A DNA stretch of 64,000 nt, taken from DTU052 sp050951725. Its GTDB lineage: Bacteria > Bacillota > Syntrophomonadia > Syntrophomonadales > DTU052. This document shows positions 41,197 through 50,220 of this stretch, in pieces. Made by a program: the position numbers and the translations under genes. The notes below the pieces were generated by a model. That model had not been told where the DNA came from, made no database searches, and saw nothing but the letters and a program-made list of their open reading frames with translations. Within the stretch, counting starts at the first letter, position 1. Every line of letters begins with the position of its first letter. The DNA is taken from contig JBMNJO010000012.1 of assembly GCA_050951725.1 (NCBI GenBank), positions 372,001 through 436,000 of the forward strand. The letters run 5' to 3'.

Positions 41197-41430
41197 ATGC
41201 AAAAAGCAACTATCCAATTGGAAACTTTAACTTGTCCGTCATGTATGCAAAAGATTAACAATGCAGTGAAATCCTTGAATGGTGTGGACAAAGAAAGTGT
41301 AAATGTACTGTTTAACTCAAGTAAAGTAAAATTAGACTTTGACGATGAAAAACTATCGGTTAAAGAGATCGAAAATGCTATCACTGCACTAGGATATGAA
41401 GTGAAAAAGTCACAAGTAAGAGTTAAATAG
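41197..41430 (+). CDS. HMA-domain metal chaperone
   Basis: 77 residues with AAAGGAGAG before the ATG. Ferredoxin-like HMA fold with the metal-binding pair in LTCPSCMQKINNAV (CxxC at about 13-16), then VKLDFDDEKLSVKEIENAITALGYEV. It probably delivers the metal to the adjacent ATPase, replacing the N-terminal HMA domain that enzyme lacks. Confidence 0.85.
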   Translation: MQKATIQLETLTCPSCMQKINNAVKSLNGVDKESVNVLFNSSKVKLDFDDEKLSVKEIENAITALGYEVKKSQVRVK

Positions 41431-41469
41431 CAACTGTTCCCTGTCAAGCAGACAGACGAAAAAAATCTT

Positions 41470-41497
41470 TACCTGGACTCCGTCAATGGCGGGGTCC
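41470..41497 (+). terminator. Probable terminator of the metal cassette
   Basis: GGACTCCG pairs with CGGGGTCC (one wobble or mismatch) around a TCAATGG loop, followed after GGCG by TTTT. Confidence 0.5.
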
Positions 41498-41581
41498 GGC
41501 GTTTTATGAGGCGGCCGGTAGCCGCCAGCTGTAACCGGTCAAGTGTTTTGGAGAATTTTTGGCCAATAATTTTCCATAGGA

Positions 41582-42331
41582 CTATTGTCTTAGTATAGAA
41601 TCTCGATGCTTCAGTCGGTAGCTTTCCCCGGACAGGTTAAAAATCTCACTGTGATGAGCGATTCTATCAAGAATTGCGGTCGTAATAACGGGATCGCCCA
41701 TCAGCTCGGCCCAATCTTCAAAACCCTTGTTTGATGTTATGATTAATGATGCCTGTTCATAAAGTGCCGATATCAACTGGAAGAACAAATTGGCTTCCTG
41801 GCGCGAGATAGGGACAAAACCTATCTCGTCAATAATCACCAAGTCCGAAGCCATGAGCCGTTTTACCTTCTGCCGGCTGCGTGGGGAAGTGGCTTCCAGC
41901 TTCAAGTGCTTCATCAATTCATCCATGTTTACGAAGCTCACCCTGTACCCCTTTTTGACTGCCTCATATCCAATAGCCACTGACATGTGGCTCTTGCCGA
42001 CCCCGGGAGGGCCCAAAAAAATCAGATTGTAGCATTTTTCTATCCACTGCATATCCAATAACTGATTAACCTGTTTCCGGGTAATAGAACGCTGAAATAC
42101 GAAATCAAACTCGTCAATTGTTTTGATAAAGGGGAACCCGGCCATCTTCATTCTGCGTTCCTCAGCCCGCTTTTCCTTGTATGTCAGCTCTCCTCGCAAA
42201 AGGCGGTTCAAGAACTCCAAGTACGACATATCGGTAATGTTAGCCTCTTGGAGTGCCTGATCCAGGTTGTCCCGGCTCCAAGAAAGATTAAGGCTTTTCA
42301 TGTAACCTCTGGTTTCTTCGGCCTTGTTCAA
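41582..42331 (-). CDS. istB: IS21-family helper ATPase IstB (element Z)
   Basis: 249 residues. DnaA/DnaC-like AAA+ ATPase with Walker A GPPGVGKS (about 106-113), Walker B DLVIIDEIGF, and the IstB signature SLIITSNKGFEDW. It assists IstA in target capture. It overlaps istA by 44 bp, as is common in this family. Confidence 0.95.
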   Translation of the reverse strand: MNKAEETRGYMKSLNLSWSRDNLDQALQEANITDMSYLEFLNRLLRGELTYKEKRAEERRMKMAGFPFIKTIDEFDFVFQRSITRKQVNQLLDMQWIEKCYNLIFLGPPGVGKSHMSVAIGYEAVKKGYRVSFVNMDELMKHLKLEATSPRSRQKVKRLMASDLVIIDEIGFVPISRQEANLFFQLISALYEQASLIITSNKGFEDWAELMGDPVITTAILDRIAHHSEIFNLSGESYRLKHRDSILRQ

Positions 42332-43904
42332 CGTTCACACCTCCATAAATAGCGGCATACTCGCTAATATTTCTTACCTCTGTTTTGATTCGGTAGGCGG
42401 GAGGTATGGCCGATGTATCAAGTATGGATCCACTTGTCTTGCTCTCTTTGGTTTGGGCAACGTAATCGAGAGCTATTGCGAACTCGACGGCACTAAAAAT
42501 CCGTCTTTCTAAGCAATGGCTTAATGCCTGAAATATCGTTTCTGCGTCATGATTTGCAATCGTTCGATTGATAAGATCATACTGGTCACGAATGTATCTG
42601 GGCTTTTCTTTACGAATGCCCTTCAAGAAAGCAACTGCTGTCTCACTTCCTCCCAAGTTAGCCAGTGTATTCTCAAAAAATTCGGCTATCTTTGCTGAAT
42701 GGTCACGCTTATGGTTGTTGTTGCTGATCAGTTTGCCTTTTTCAAGCGCTATCCTGTGAATGGCCAACTGCTCACCTGTATTCAGGTCAAATATACTGAG
42801 AAGACCCTGGTCTTCTTTAATTACTACCTCCCTTTCGGGATAATAACTGCCAAGGGGCAGAGTATACCGATTGCCGTTGAACCATATGGTATTGTCTTTA
42901 CGCACCTGCCTTGTTACAATTTCTTCAGGTTGATTAATTATGTTCGGTATCGGTTTTAAGTGTTTTTGCTCTTCCTTAAACACTTCTGCCGGTACCATTT
43001 TTGTTGTGCCATGTATATTGGCGTTTCCGGTTCTTGCTAGCCATTCTATACACCCCTGATTAAAATCCGTGATGTTATCAAAGATCCGGTGCCGGGCGTA
43101 ATTGTTCTTTGCGTATTTGATAACCGCTTCAATTTTACCTTTGGTCTCGGGATCGTTTTTGCGACAGAGATATACTCTGAATCCCATCTGTTGCCGGAAC
43201 CTCTCAAACTCGGCCGTAAATATGACATCACCAGAGTTTTCGCTTATGGCCAAGAGCCTATCCTGGTCGTAGACTATTTCTTCTGGCACCCCTCCCATAA
43301 ATTCAAATGCCCGATAATGCATATGTATGAACCTGGCCGTGGTTAGTGGTTTGTCCTCCCATTCAACGTACTTTTGACGGCTGCGTGATAGGACTAGCCC
43401 GAATCCAGTAAGCTTTACCTTCTGACCCTCAGTATTCTTAAGGTTGATAAATCCTAGATCAACCTGGGCCTGGTAACCCATGGGCAGCTCTTCTGTTGCC
43501 TGATACTGGCGGACCTTAACAGATTTCTTAATTCCATGCTTTATTCGCAAACTGGCTACGTATCGTCTAAGTGTCCTCTCCTTTCCGTGGTAATCGGGAT
43601 AATGCTCTTTGAGCCAGTCATGTACTTGGGCTGACGAGATATCAGGATGTTCTTGTAACCACCTCACTATCTGATCTTCGTATTTTTCTAGTTTCTTTGT
43701 TCTTTGGTTGTTCCGCCTCATTTCCGAAAACTCGTCTGGCGTCACCTTCCAATAACGGTCAACGGTTTTCCAATCTATCCCTAATCGTCGCTTAACCTGT
43801 GATTTGTTAAGTCCCATCGCTTTTAGTTGCTGCAGATCTTGATACATCGGCCACCCTTTCACCTGATTCCTCTCCCTGCTAAATTGTTGTCTTTCAACAA
43901 ACAA
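42288..43904 (-). CDS. istA: IS21-family transposase IstA (element Z)
   Basis: 538 residues (probably starting at the MYQDLQQLKAMG methionine, 43847). N-terminal HTH (LNKSQVKRRLGIDWKTVDRYW), then a DDE integrase core: AQVDLGFINL, GVPEEIVYDQDRL and DPETKGKIEAVIKYAKNNYA. C-terminal beta domain. Intact. Confidence 0.95.
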   Translation of the reverse strand: MFVERQQFSRERNQVKGWPMYQDLQQLKAMGLNKSQVKRRLGIDWKTVDRYWKVTPDEFSEMRRNNQRTKKLEKYEDQIVRWLQEHPDISSAQVHDWLKEHYPDYHGKERTLRRYVASLRIKHGIKKSVKVRQYQATEELPMGYQAQVDLGFINLKNTEGQKVKLTGFGLVLSRSRQKYVEWEDKPLTTARFIHMHYRAFEFMGGVPEEIVYDQDRLLAISENSGDVIFTAEFERFRQQMGFRVYLCRKNDPETKGKIEAVIKYAKNNYARHRIFDNITDFNQGCIEWLARTGNANIHGTTKMVPAEVFKEEQKHLKPIPNIINQPEEIVTRQVRKDNTIWFNGNRYTLPLGSYYPEREVVIKEDQGLLSIFDLNTGEQLAIHRIALEKGKLISNNNHKRDHSAKIAEFFENTLANLGGSETAVAFLKGIRKEKPRYIRDQYDLINRTIANHDAETIFQALSHCLERRIFSAVEFAIALDYVAQTKESKTSGSILDTSAIPPAYRIKTEVRNISEYAAIYGGVNVEQGRRNQRLHEKP

Positions 43905-44039
43905 TTTTAGCTGGTCTGGAACATTGCGGTAAATATTATCCGTTTTTATTGGCCAATTTTTCTCCCTTTTATTTTACCGTTCACACCAGCGTGGCTCTAG
44001 ATTACTGCAACAAATTATTTGCCATTGAAAAGCAGCTTA

Positions 44040-44653
44040 AGTCACATTCCTCTATGGACGATGGCTACGAAAGATAAACGGGCATTAACACGTGCCCAAA
44101 AAAGACGTTCACATTCCTCTATGGACGATGGCTACGTAGGTCCACCTTGACGGGGTCTTTATGACAGGAGTCAGTTCACATTCCTCTATGGACGATGGCT
44201 ACTCGACGGAGCTGCAGCCCCCATGTTTCCTTGTAATGTTCACATTCCTCTATGGACGATGGCTACGATTCCGACAAAGATGTAGATAAGGGCGAGTACA
44301 TCGTTCACATTCCTCTATGGACGATGGCTACGCCTGCCTCATCTGCTGTCTTTCCTTGTTGAACACAAGTTCACATTCCTCTATGGACGATGGCTACCTA
44401 GACACTCCGTAAAGCAGGTGTGCCTTAAACTGGTTCACATTCCTCTATGGACGATGGCTACGAGACGGTTGCATAACCAACGAGTAAACCTTTGTGCGTT
44501 CACATTCCTCTATGGACGATGGCTACTTGTGATCTCCCCGGCCTTCTCCAGCAGTTTCAGTGTTCACATTCCTCTATGGACGATGGCTACTCTGGTTACA
44601 ATATGACCGCCGCGAGTTTATTAGGTTCACATTCCTCTATGGACGATGGCTAC
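44040..44653 (-). CRISPR. CRISPR array: 10 repeats, 9 spacers
   Basis: Repeats are 29 bp with a period of 63-67 bp and spacers of 34-38 bp. On the minus strand the repeat begins GTAGCCATCGTCC and ends AGAGGAATGTGAAC, the ATGTGAAC end being the expected type I-B 5' handle. Nine repeats are identical. The leftmost (44040-44068) has lost its outermost bases at a junction with an IS66 relic, so the array is read leftward with the leader on the right (after 44653). Repeats start at 44040, 44107, 44174, 44238, 44303, 44369, 44433, 44498, 44562 and 44625. Confidence 0.97.
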
Positions 44654-44842
44654 CGCAAAATAAATGCAGATATATTGGCTTCGAAGGGTGCAAACAAAGG
44701 CACATCTGCGTCAAACCTCCGGTTAAGCATAACAGAAAATTGCCGGTTAGATCAGGAATATCGGTTAAGGATATTCTGTTCCTATTTAGCATACCAATTT
44801 GCCCCTAGTTAGTCTCCATTTGCTCAGCGGATTGCCTGTTGG
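44654..44842 (-). promoter_or_regulatory. CRISPR leader region, cut by an IS21 element
   Basis: 189 bp between the last intact repeat and the start of IS21 element X. It is AT-rich in parts and holds no gene. It should contain the array promoter on the minus strand, but I cannot mark a convincing one. Upstream leader sequence and adaptation genes, if once present, are now replaced by insertion sequences. Confidence 0.5.
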
Positions 44843-45173
44843 TGATTCTGAATGTCAACGAAAAAGTTTACCACGTGATATTGAATTTGTTTACCACTAA
44901 TGATCACCAAAAAGTTTACCAACACTGATACTGAATTTGTTTACCACCTTGATAATGAAAAAGTTTACCACCAGGGAGTTAAGAAAGGGGAACGACTCCT
45001 AGAGAGTCATTTCCCCTCACGGAATCCTTAAATCAGGTTAGGCTCGGTTCGGCTCTGTAAGGATGCTCTGAATTCATGTTTAATACATGAGATCTAAAGG
45101 TCAGCCTGTCAACTAGAGCCGTTTGTAACTGTCAAGTAAAAATGAACAAAAAGTGATAAACAACCTTGGACAC

Positions 45174-45929
45174 CTAATTGTTTCCAAAAATGGTTTGGCG
45201 GTGTTTTAAACGATAACTGTCACCGGTTAGGTGGATAACCTCACTTTTGTGGATTAAGCGATCCAGAATAGCTGTTGTAATCGCCGGGTCACCCAGAATA
45301 TCTCCCCAGTCTTCCGGTCCCTTGTTTGATGTAATGATGACAGAGGCCTGGCCGTAGAGCTTGTTGATTAATTGAAAAAAGAGGTTGGCCTCATGTCGGT
45401 CAATAGCCATAAACATCAAGTCATCAATGATTACTAGGTCAGAGCCGACGATTCGTTTTATCTTTGCCCTGGAGTTGCGACTGATTTCCTCGGTTTTGAG
45501 GAGGCGAATTAGTTCATCCATCTGAACGAAAGTAACCCGGTAACCCCGGCTAACGGCTTCGATCCCCAGGCCAATGGATAAACAGGTCTTCCCCACCCCG
45601 GGAGGTCCCAGTAAAATTAGGTTGTAGGCCTGTTCTAGCCAGATAAGCTCCCGTAGCTGTGTTAATTGTTTTTTACTTAAGGACTGTTGTTCTGAAAGAT
45701 CAAAATCATCCAGGGTTTTGTACTCAGGGAAAGATGCAAGCTTGTAGAGCCTCGCGGACTGCTTTTCCTCCCGTTTTTTTATCTCATGTTGCACAAGCTC
45801 CATTAGAAATACTAGGTAACTAGGCTCCTTCAGCTGGGCATTATGTAGTCTCTCTTCTACTACCGCGGCCGCTTCCGTTATCTTTAAACGCTTCATATCT
45901 GTTTTGAGTTGTTCGAGTTCTGTTGACAC
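45174..45929 (-). CDS. istB: IS21-family helper ATPase IstB (element Y)
   Basis: 251 residues; Walker A GPPGVGKT, Walker B DLVIIDDLMF and SVIITSNKGPEDW. It is about half identical to IstB of element Z, so these are separate insertion-sequence types. Overlaps istA by 37 bp. Confidence 0.95.
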   Translation of the reverse strand: MSTELEQLKTDMKRLKITEAAAVVEERLHNAQLKEPSYLVFLMELVQHEIKKREEKQSARLYKLASFPEYKTLDDFDLSEQQSLSKKQLTQLRELIWLEQAYNLILLGPPGVGKTCLSIGLGIEAVSRGYRVTFVQMDELIRLLKTEEISRNSRAKIKRIVGSDLVIIDDLMFMAIDRHEANLFFQLINKLYGQASVIITSNKGPEDWGDILGDPAITTAILDRLIHKSEVIHLTGDSYRLKHRQTIFGNN

Positions 45930-47497
45930 TTTCTCACTCCCAGCAATTCTTCTATGTAGATGTTAAGATCTCGTATTTCTACATGGGTTTTAAGCACTGA
46001 CTGATTAGTTTCGTGAAGTGGCTTAACATTATGATTTTCAGTCCTGGGTTCTTCTTTTGCCAGGTGATAAATATGGTCAAAATGGTTTAATGAATCCACA
46101 AAATCAGTTGCGCCATACAGCCTATTTTTCAAGCAATAATCAAGTGCCTTGTTGATAATCCCAGGAGATTTATCCAGGCTGTGATCCTTGATTATCTTTA
46201 ACTGGTCCCGTATGTAGCGGGGTTTTTCCTGCTTTACCAGGTCGAGAAAATTGTTAGCTTCGGGGGAATCATTAAGAAGTTTCGCCACTTCTTGCAGATA
46301 GGCCTCAATGCCCTTTCCTTTTTCCCTGTGGCAATCACTGCTCTTAATAAGTCGGCCTTTTTCAAGGCACACGGGATAACGGATAATCTCCAGTTCGGTA
46401 TCGGGATTTGCAATGATTAATATCCCTTCACCTTCCTTGATAACAACCCTTCGGTCGGGGGCATAGGTTCCTAAAGGCAGAGCATAACGGTTACCCTGAT
46501 AGACAATGGTGTTGTCTTTGCGGACCACTCTAGTTATAATCTTGGTAGTTGAAATACTTATCTTGTGGGGTACCGGGACGAGGTGTTGTTTTTCTAGGGC
46601 AAACACTTCCGCCGGTATCTTTTTTGTCGTATTGTGAACTTTGCCATTACCGGTCCTTTCCAACCAGGCCAAACAGTCTTCATTTAGTTTTTCTAGGTTG
46701 TGGAAGGTGCGGTTTTTAGCAAAGTTCCTTTTCACATATTTCACTACATTTTCAACCTTTCCCTTGGTTTCCGGATCCGCTTTTCTACACATGTAAATCC
46801 TGAATTTACGGGTCTTTTGGTATTCGCCAAACTCTTTGGTAAGTACTATATCCCCGCCGTTCTCACTGACCAGTATAAGATGGTCCTGATCGTATACAAT
46901 TTCCCTGGTCATCCCTCTGTAGTATTCAAACGCGTTTTCGTGAACGTTTATTAAATCTCGGGTTGTAAATGGACGATCCAGCCACTCCACATATTTATGT
47001 CGGGAGTGGGCCAGCACGAAGGTTGCAAAGTAAAGGGTTACTATCCTGTCAAGCCTGCTGTGTAGGGCGGTTTGTCCAAAATCCATCTGCATTTGCAGTC
47101 CGGCAGGTAATTCATCAACGGCTTCATATTGACGCATGTACTTAACCTGGGGAATACCACACTCCTTTCGTAATTGTCTGACATAATTTCTAACTGTCCC
47201 TTCGCTAACACCTCCATCAAGTTCTTTTTCCAGTAGCCAGTCGAATACCTGTGCGCTAGTCATATCCTGGTACTGCTTCAACCAGGATTTAATGAGATCC
47301 CGATGTTTATCGAGTTTCTTGGCCCTGGTTTTTCGATTTTCTAAAACTTGCTCCATTTCCTCCGGAGTCATATCCAGATACTTATATACTGTGGTTCGGG
47401 ATAGATCAAGGCGCCGGGATATTTGGCTTACGTTAAAATGCATTTTCTTAAGATCCTGGATATCTAAATACATATTCCACCCTTCTGCTACGTTCAT
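45893..47497 (-). CDS. istA: IS21-family transposase IstA (element Y)
   Basis: 534 residues, probably starting at MYLDIQDLKKMHFNVSQ (47473). HTH, then a DDE core (QMDFGQTALHS, MTREIVYDQDHLI, DPETKGKVENVVKYVKRNFA). Intact and close in architecture to IstA of element Z. Confidence 0.95.
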   Translation of the reverse strand: MNVAEGWNMYLDIQDLKKMHFNVSQISRRLDLSRTTVYKYLDMTPEEMEQVLENRKTRAKKLDKHRDLIKSWLKQYQDMTSAQVFDWLLEKELDGGVSEGTVRNYVRQLRKECGIPQVKYMRQYEAVDELPAGLQMQMDFGQTALHSRLDRIVTLYFATFVLAHSRHKYVEWLDRPFTTRDLINVHENAFEYYRGMTREIVYDQDHLILVSENGGDIVLTKEFGEYQKTRKFRIYMCRKADPETKGKVENVVKYVKRNFAKNRTFHNLEKLNEDCLAWLERTGNGKVHNTTKKIPAEVFALEKQHLVPVPHKISISTTKIITRVVRKDNTIVYQGNRYALPLGTYAPDRRVVIKEGEGILIIANPDTELEIIRYPVCLEKGRLIKSSDCHREKGKGIEAYLQEVAKLLNDSPEANNFLDLVKQEKPRYIRDQLKIIKDHSLDKSPGIINKALDYCLKNRLYGATDFVDSLNHFDHIYHLAKEEPRTENHNVKPLHETNQSVLKTHVEIRDLNIYIEELLGVRKCQQNSNNSKQI

Positions 47498-47860
47498 TTG
47501 TTCCTCCTCTGCTATGATAAAAGCTGTTTAATTTCCAGCTCTATCATAGCTATATTGGAGGATTGTGGTAAATACTGTTCAATCTTATTTGTTGTTATCT
47601 GTCCATTTTAGTTTAGCGGTTACACCGTTACCATAGTAGTGTTTTCGAACATTGTGACCCAATCCGAGAACTTGAGATTCGTCGATACTATAACACTTTG
47701 GCGTTCGGATCGGTCAGCAATGACTTTGAACAAAAGCTCAGACTGATGGCGATTAAACGTCAAATAACTAAGTTCATCAATAATAAGGAGTTCTGCCTTG
47801 GCAATTTGCTTTTCCAACTTACGTAAGCGTCAAATACTGAACACTGAAGGGGATTTCCTG

Positions 47861-49462
47861 TTAGGTATTCCCCTTTTCGGGCATCCTACAGTCCTCCGGT
47901 ATAGCATCTGACCAGGGTAAGAGGTCATCCATCACTGAAAGATCTTTGGTGTCCACATTCGGCAATCGCCCGAACAGGTACATCAGGTAATTATAAGGCT
48001 TGAGGTTATTTTCCAAGGCCGTTTCAATAATACTGTAGATTATCGCACTGCCCTCAGCCCCTCTGGGAGTATTTGAGAACAAGAAGTTTTTCCTGCCGAT
48101 CACGAACCTCTTAATTGACCGTTCAGAACGATTGTTGTCTATCTCCAAACGGCCATCCAGCAGGAAGTGGGCAAGATCATCCCACTGGTTAAGGCAATAG
48201 GTAATAGCCTCACCGAATGCGCTCTTGGGCAAGGTCTGTTGGCGCATTCTTTTTAGCCAACTGTAGAAGTCGTCAAGTAACGGCTTGCTAAGTTCGAGTC
48301 GTTTTTCATAACGTTCCTGGTTGGAAACATCCTTAAGCTTCTTTTCAATAGCAAACAGTTTGTTGCAATAATTCAGGCCCACACCAGCAGCTACCGGTTT
48401 GTCCTTTTGGGTAGCCGGAAGTACCTTAAGGGCGTCAGTGAATTTTCGACGAGCATGAGCCCAGCACCCAACCAGTGTTACGTTGGTTAGATTGCCATAA
48501 CCGCTATAGCCGTCAGTCTGTAGATATCCCTTAAAGCCAGATAGAAAATTGTTCGGATGTTTACTGGCTCTGGTTGTCTGGTAATCATAGAGAACTATTG
48601 GTGGACCATCTCGGCCGGTCCGGTATAACCACATGTAGGATTTTGATTGAGCAGGACGCCCGGGTTCTTTCAGAACCTGTAGGGTAGTTTCATCAGCGTG
48701 CAGGATATCCCGCTTAACCAGTTCTTCATGCATCCGCTGGTAAATTATCTTAAGCCACGGATCTGCTGCCTTTAGCAGCCAGTTGGCCATGGTCTGACGA
48801 GATAGGCCAATGCCCAGTCGAGAGAACTGCTGTTCCTGGCGGTACAAAGGTAGGCTGTTGGTGTACTTTTGATCCATGATAAATGCCAAAATTGAAGGGG
48901 AAGCCAAGCTGCCCGGGAGGATTGGATTAGGCATTTCCGCTTTTACTATTGGTGTCTTGTCATTTCCGGGCTCACAGCGCCGGCAGGTGTATATGTACTG
49001 GATATGCTTGATTACTTTAACCTCGGCCGGGATGACCTTTAATTCCTGCCTAACCTGGGTGCTCATTTCATGGAGGGGACCCTGACAGCAGGGACAGGTT
49101 TGCTGGTCTTCCGGCAGCCGGTATTCGATCTCTTCAACCGGTAGATCCTTTAACATTTCCGCTCTGTGGCCGGGCTGCTTTTTACGCCGATCGTAGGTAA
49201 TGGTTTCGATGGTGGGTTCTTCAAGGCTTAGGTCAGCGGCTTCCTCAGCCTCGTTAAACAGGTTGATCTGCTCAGGAGAAGTTTTTTCACTGGAAGCTGC
49301 AAACTGTCTATCGCGGCTCAAAAGAAGCTGCTCTTTGAACCACTTAACTTGGGCATTCAGCTCAGCGTTTCGCTGTTCGAGTACCAGGTTCTGCTCTTCA
49401 AGCGTAAGGATTTTATCACTAAGTTGTTGGATTGTCTTGGTGGGATTCTCTTGCATTTCCAT
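47861..49462 (-). CDS. tnpC: IS66-family transposase TnpC
   Basis: 534 residues from ATG 49462; the longer open frame upstream is a shadow of tnpB. N-terminal leucine-zipper-like coiled coil (about 5-45), a zinc-binding segment (CPCCQGPL, then CRRCEPG), and the DDE_Tnp_IS66 domain (DILHADETTLQVL, GYLQTDGYSGYGNL, DGRLEIDNNRSERSIKRFVIGRKNFLFSNTPRGAE, key catalytic Asp/Glu within). C-terminal IS66 tail LPWSDAIPEDC. Intact. Confidence 0.95.
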   Translation of the reverse strand: MEMQENPTKTIQQLSDKILTLEEQNLVLEQRNAELNAQVKWFKEQLLLSRDRQFAASSEKTSPEQINLFNEAEEAADLSLEEPTIETITYDRRKKQPGHRAEMLKDLPVEEIEYRLPEDQQTCPCCQGPLHEMSTQVRQELKVIPAEVKVIKHIQYIYTCRRCEPGNDKTPIVKAEMPNPILPGSLASPSILAFIMDQKYTNSLPLYRQEQQFSRLGIGLSRQTMANWLLKAADPWLKIIYQRMHEELVKRDILHADETTLQVLKEPGRPAQSKSYMWLYRTGRDGPPIVLYDYQTTRASKHPNNFLSGFKGYLQTDGYSGYGNLTNVTLVGCWAHARRKFTDALKVLPATQKDKPVAAGVGLNYCNKLFAIEKKLKDVSNQERYEKRLELSKPLLDDFYSWLKRMRQQTLPKSAFGEAITYCLNQWDDLAHFLLDGRLEIDNNRSERSIKRFVIGRKNFLFSNTPRGAEGSAIIYSIIETALENNLKPYNYLMYLFGRLPNVDTKDLSVMDDLLPWSDAIPEDCRMPEKGNT

Positions 49463-49526
49463 GCTTTCATTATACCATAAAACCACCCCAAAAGAGCCAG
49501 GAACCCGAATAAATCGGGGCTTTCCG

Positions 49527-49880
49527 CTAAATAATTGTGCGTTCTTTGACTGCTTTGTGAGCCTGGTTTTGTCTAATCGGTAGACCATCCAAAAGCCAGC
49601 GGAATTCACGGTAACTGATGCTGATGGTATCATCATTCGACGTCGGCCACTTGAATTTGCCCCGTTCCAATCTTCTGTAGTGCAGCCAGAATCCATTGTG
49701 GTCCCACTGCAGAATCTTAAGTTTGTCTCGCTTGCGATTACAGAAGACAAACAGCCCCTGGCTGAATGGATCCAGGTTGAAGGCTTCTTTGACCAACACT
49801 GCCAGTCCGTCAATCGATTTTCTAAGATCCGTATTGCCGCAGGCTAAATATACCTGGCGGCTTGATATTTCGCTGATCAT
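49527..49880 (-). CDS. tnpB: IS66 accessory protein TnpB
   Basis: 117 residues with the full IS66 Orf2 signature: VYLACGNTDLRKSIDGLAVLV, LFVFCNRKRDKLKILQWDHNGFWLHYRRLERGKF (family core, key positions only) and the C-terminal LDGLPI. Start overlaps tnpA by 4 bp. Confidence 0.95.
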   Translation of the reverse strand: MISEISSRQVYLACGNTDLRKSIDGLAVLVKEAFNLDPFSQGLFVFCNRKRDKLKILQWDHNGFWLHYRRLERGKFKWPTSNDDTISISYREFRWLLDGLPIRQNQAHKAVKERTII

Positions 49881-50203
49881 ACTGTTTGCAAGATCTGTAT
49901 GATCTCGCGGAACAGGTCTTGGTCAAAACCCTTGTTGAGCTCAACCGTTGCTTGACCTATATGTACGATTATAGAGTCCTTAATCAATATTGGTTCCATA
50001 TTTAATGGCAGCCATCTTATTGGTTGTTTTATGTCTGTCCGGCTGCCGCGCAGCTTCCTGCGCCAGTAGTAGAACTGGCTTTCTCTGATTGAATTGTCCT
50101 TGCACCAGGCGACGGGGCCTTGCCCGCTGGCTTCATATTCTGCTAAACGATTCTCCCATAAGATTCGACGTTCTCTGTTGACCATCCCTAAGCATCCCTC
50201 CAT
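49877..50203 (-). CDS. tnpA: IS66 accessory protein TnpA
   Basis: 108 residues. N-terminal HTH-like domain (RRILWENRLAEYEASGQGPVAWCKDNSIRESQFYYWRRKL, family core) and a C-terminal beta part ending in DLFREIIQILQTV. First gene of the IS66 operon, translated just inside the right end. Confidence 0.92.
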   Translation of the reverse strand: MEGCLGMVNRERRILWENRLAEYEASGQGPVAWCKDNSIRESQFYYWRRKLRGSRTDIKQPIRWLPLNMEPILIKDSIIVHIGQATVELNKGFDQDLFREIIQILQTV

Positions 50204-50220
50204 TGTCTGTGCTCAGGTTA

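Larger units (their letters stand above)
41530..43985 (-). mobile_element. IS21-family element Z, 2456 bp, CCAGC duplication
   Basis: The ends are TGTAACCGG at 41530 and TGTGAACGG (complement) at 43985; both inner repeats contain TTGGCCAATAA. Direct repeats of 5 bp, CCAGC, flank it (41525-41529 and 43986-43990). It carries intact istA and istB. Confidence 0.88.
41500..44039. pseudogene. Relic of an IS66 tnpC gene, split by an IS21 element
   Basis: Bases 41510-41529 and 43991-44039 join, when the IS21 insertion is removed, into a stretch about 80% identical to the intact IS66 tnpC near 48340-48410. It can be read as LDYCNKLFAIEKQLK against YCNKLFAIEKKLK. The relic abuts the first CRISPR repeat. 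Only about 80 nt remain. Confidence 0.6.
45124..47624 (-). mobile_element. IS21-family element Y, 2501 bp, CCGTT duplication
   Basis: The ends begin TGTAACTGTCAAGTAAAAAT (45124) and TGTAACCGCTAAACTAAAAT (complement at 47624). Direct 5-bp repeats CCGTT flank it (45119-45123 and 47625-47629). It sits in istB of element X. Both genes are intact. Confidence 0.9.
45028..47822 (-). pseudogene. istB of element X, copy 1 (C-terminal part, split by IS21 Y)
   Basis: The natural C-terminus (NSEHPYRAEPNLI) ends at 45028-45030. The gene runs back to 45123, is interrupted by IS21 Y, resumes at 47630 and stops at the IS66 end (47822). It contains Walker B (LLIIDELSYL) but lacks the N-terminal part with Walker A. 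Non-functional. Confidence 0.8.

Noticed and set aside
44069..44624. Spacers matching the integrated element (self-targeting)
   Set aside because: Reading the nine spacers against the element by eye gave no convincing long match; a full alignment search would be decisive, so I make no claim.
44418..44812. Open reading frames across the CRISPR array
   Set aside because: They arise from the repeat translated in phase (HIPLWTMATR-type units) and have no ribosome sites.
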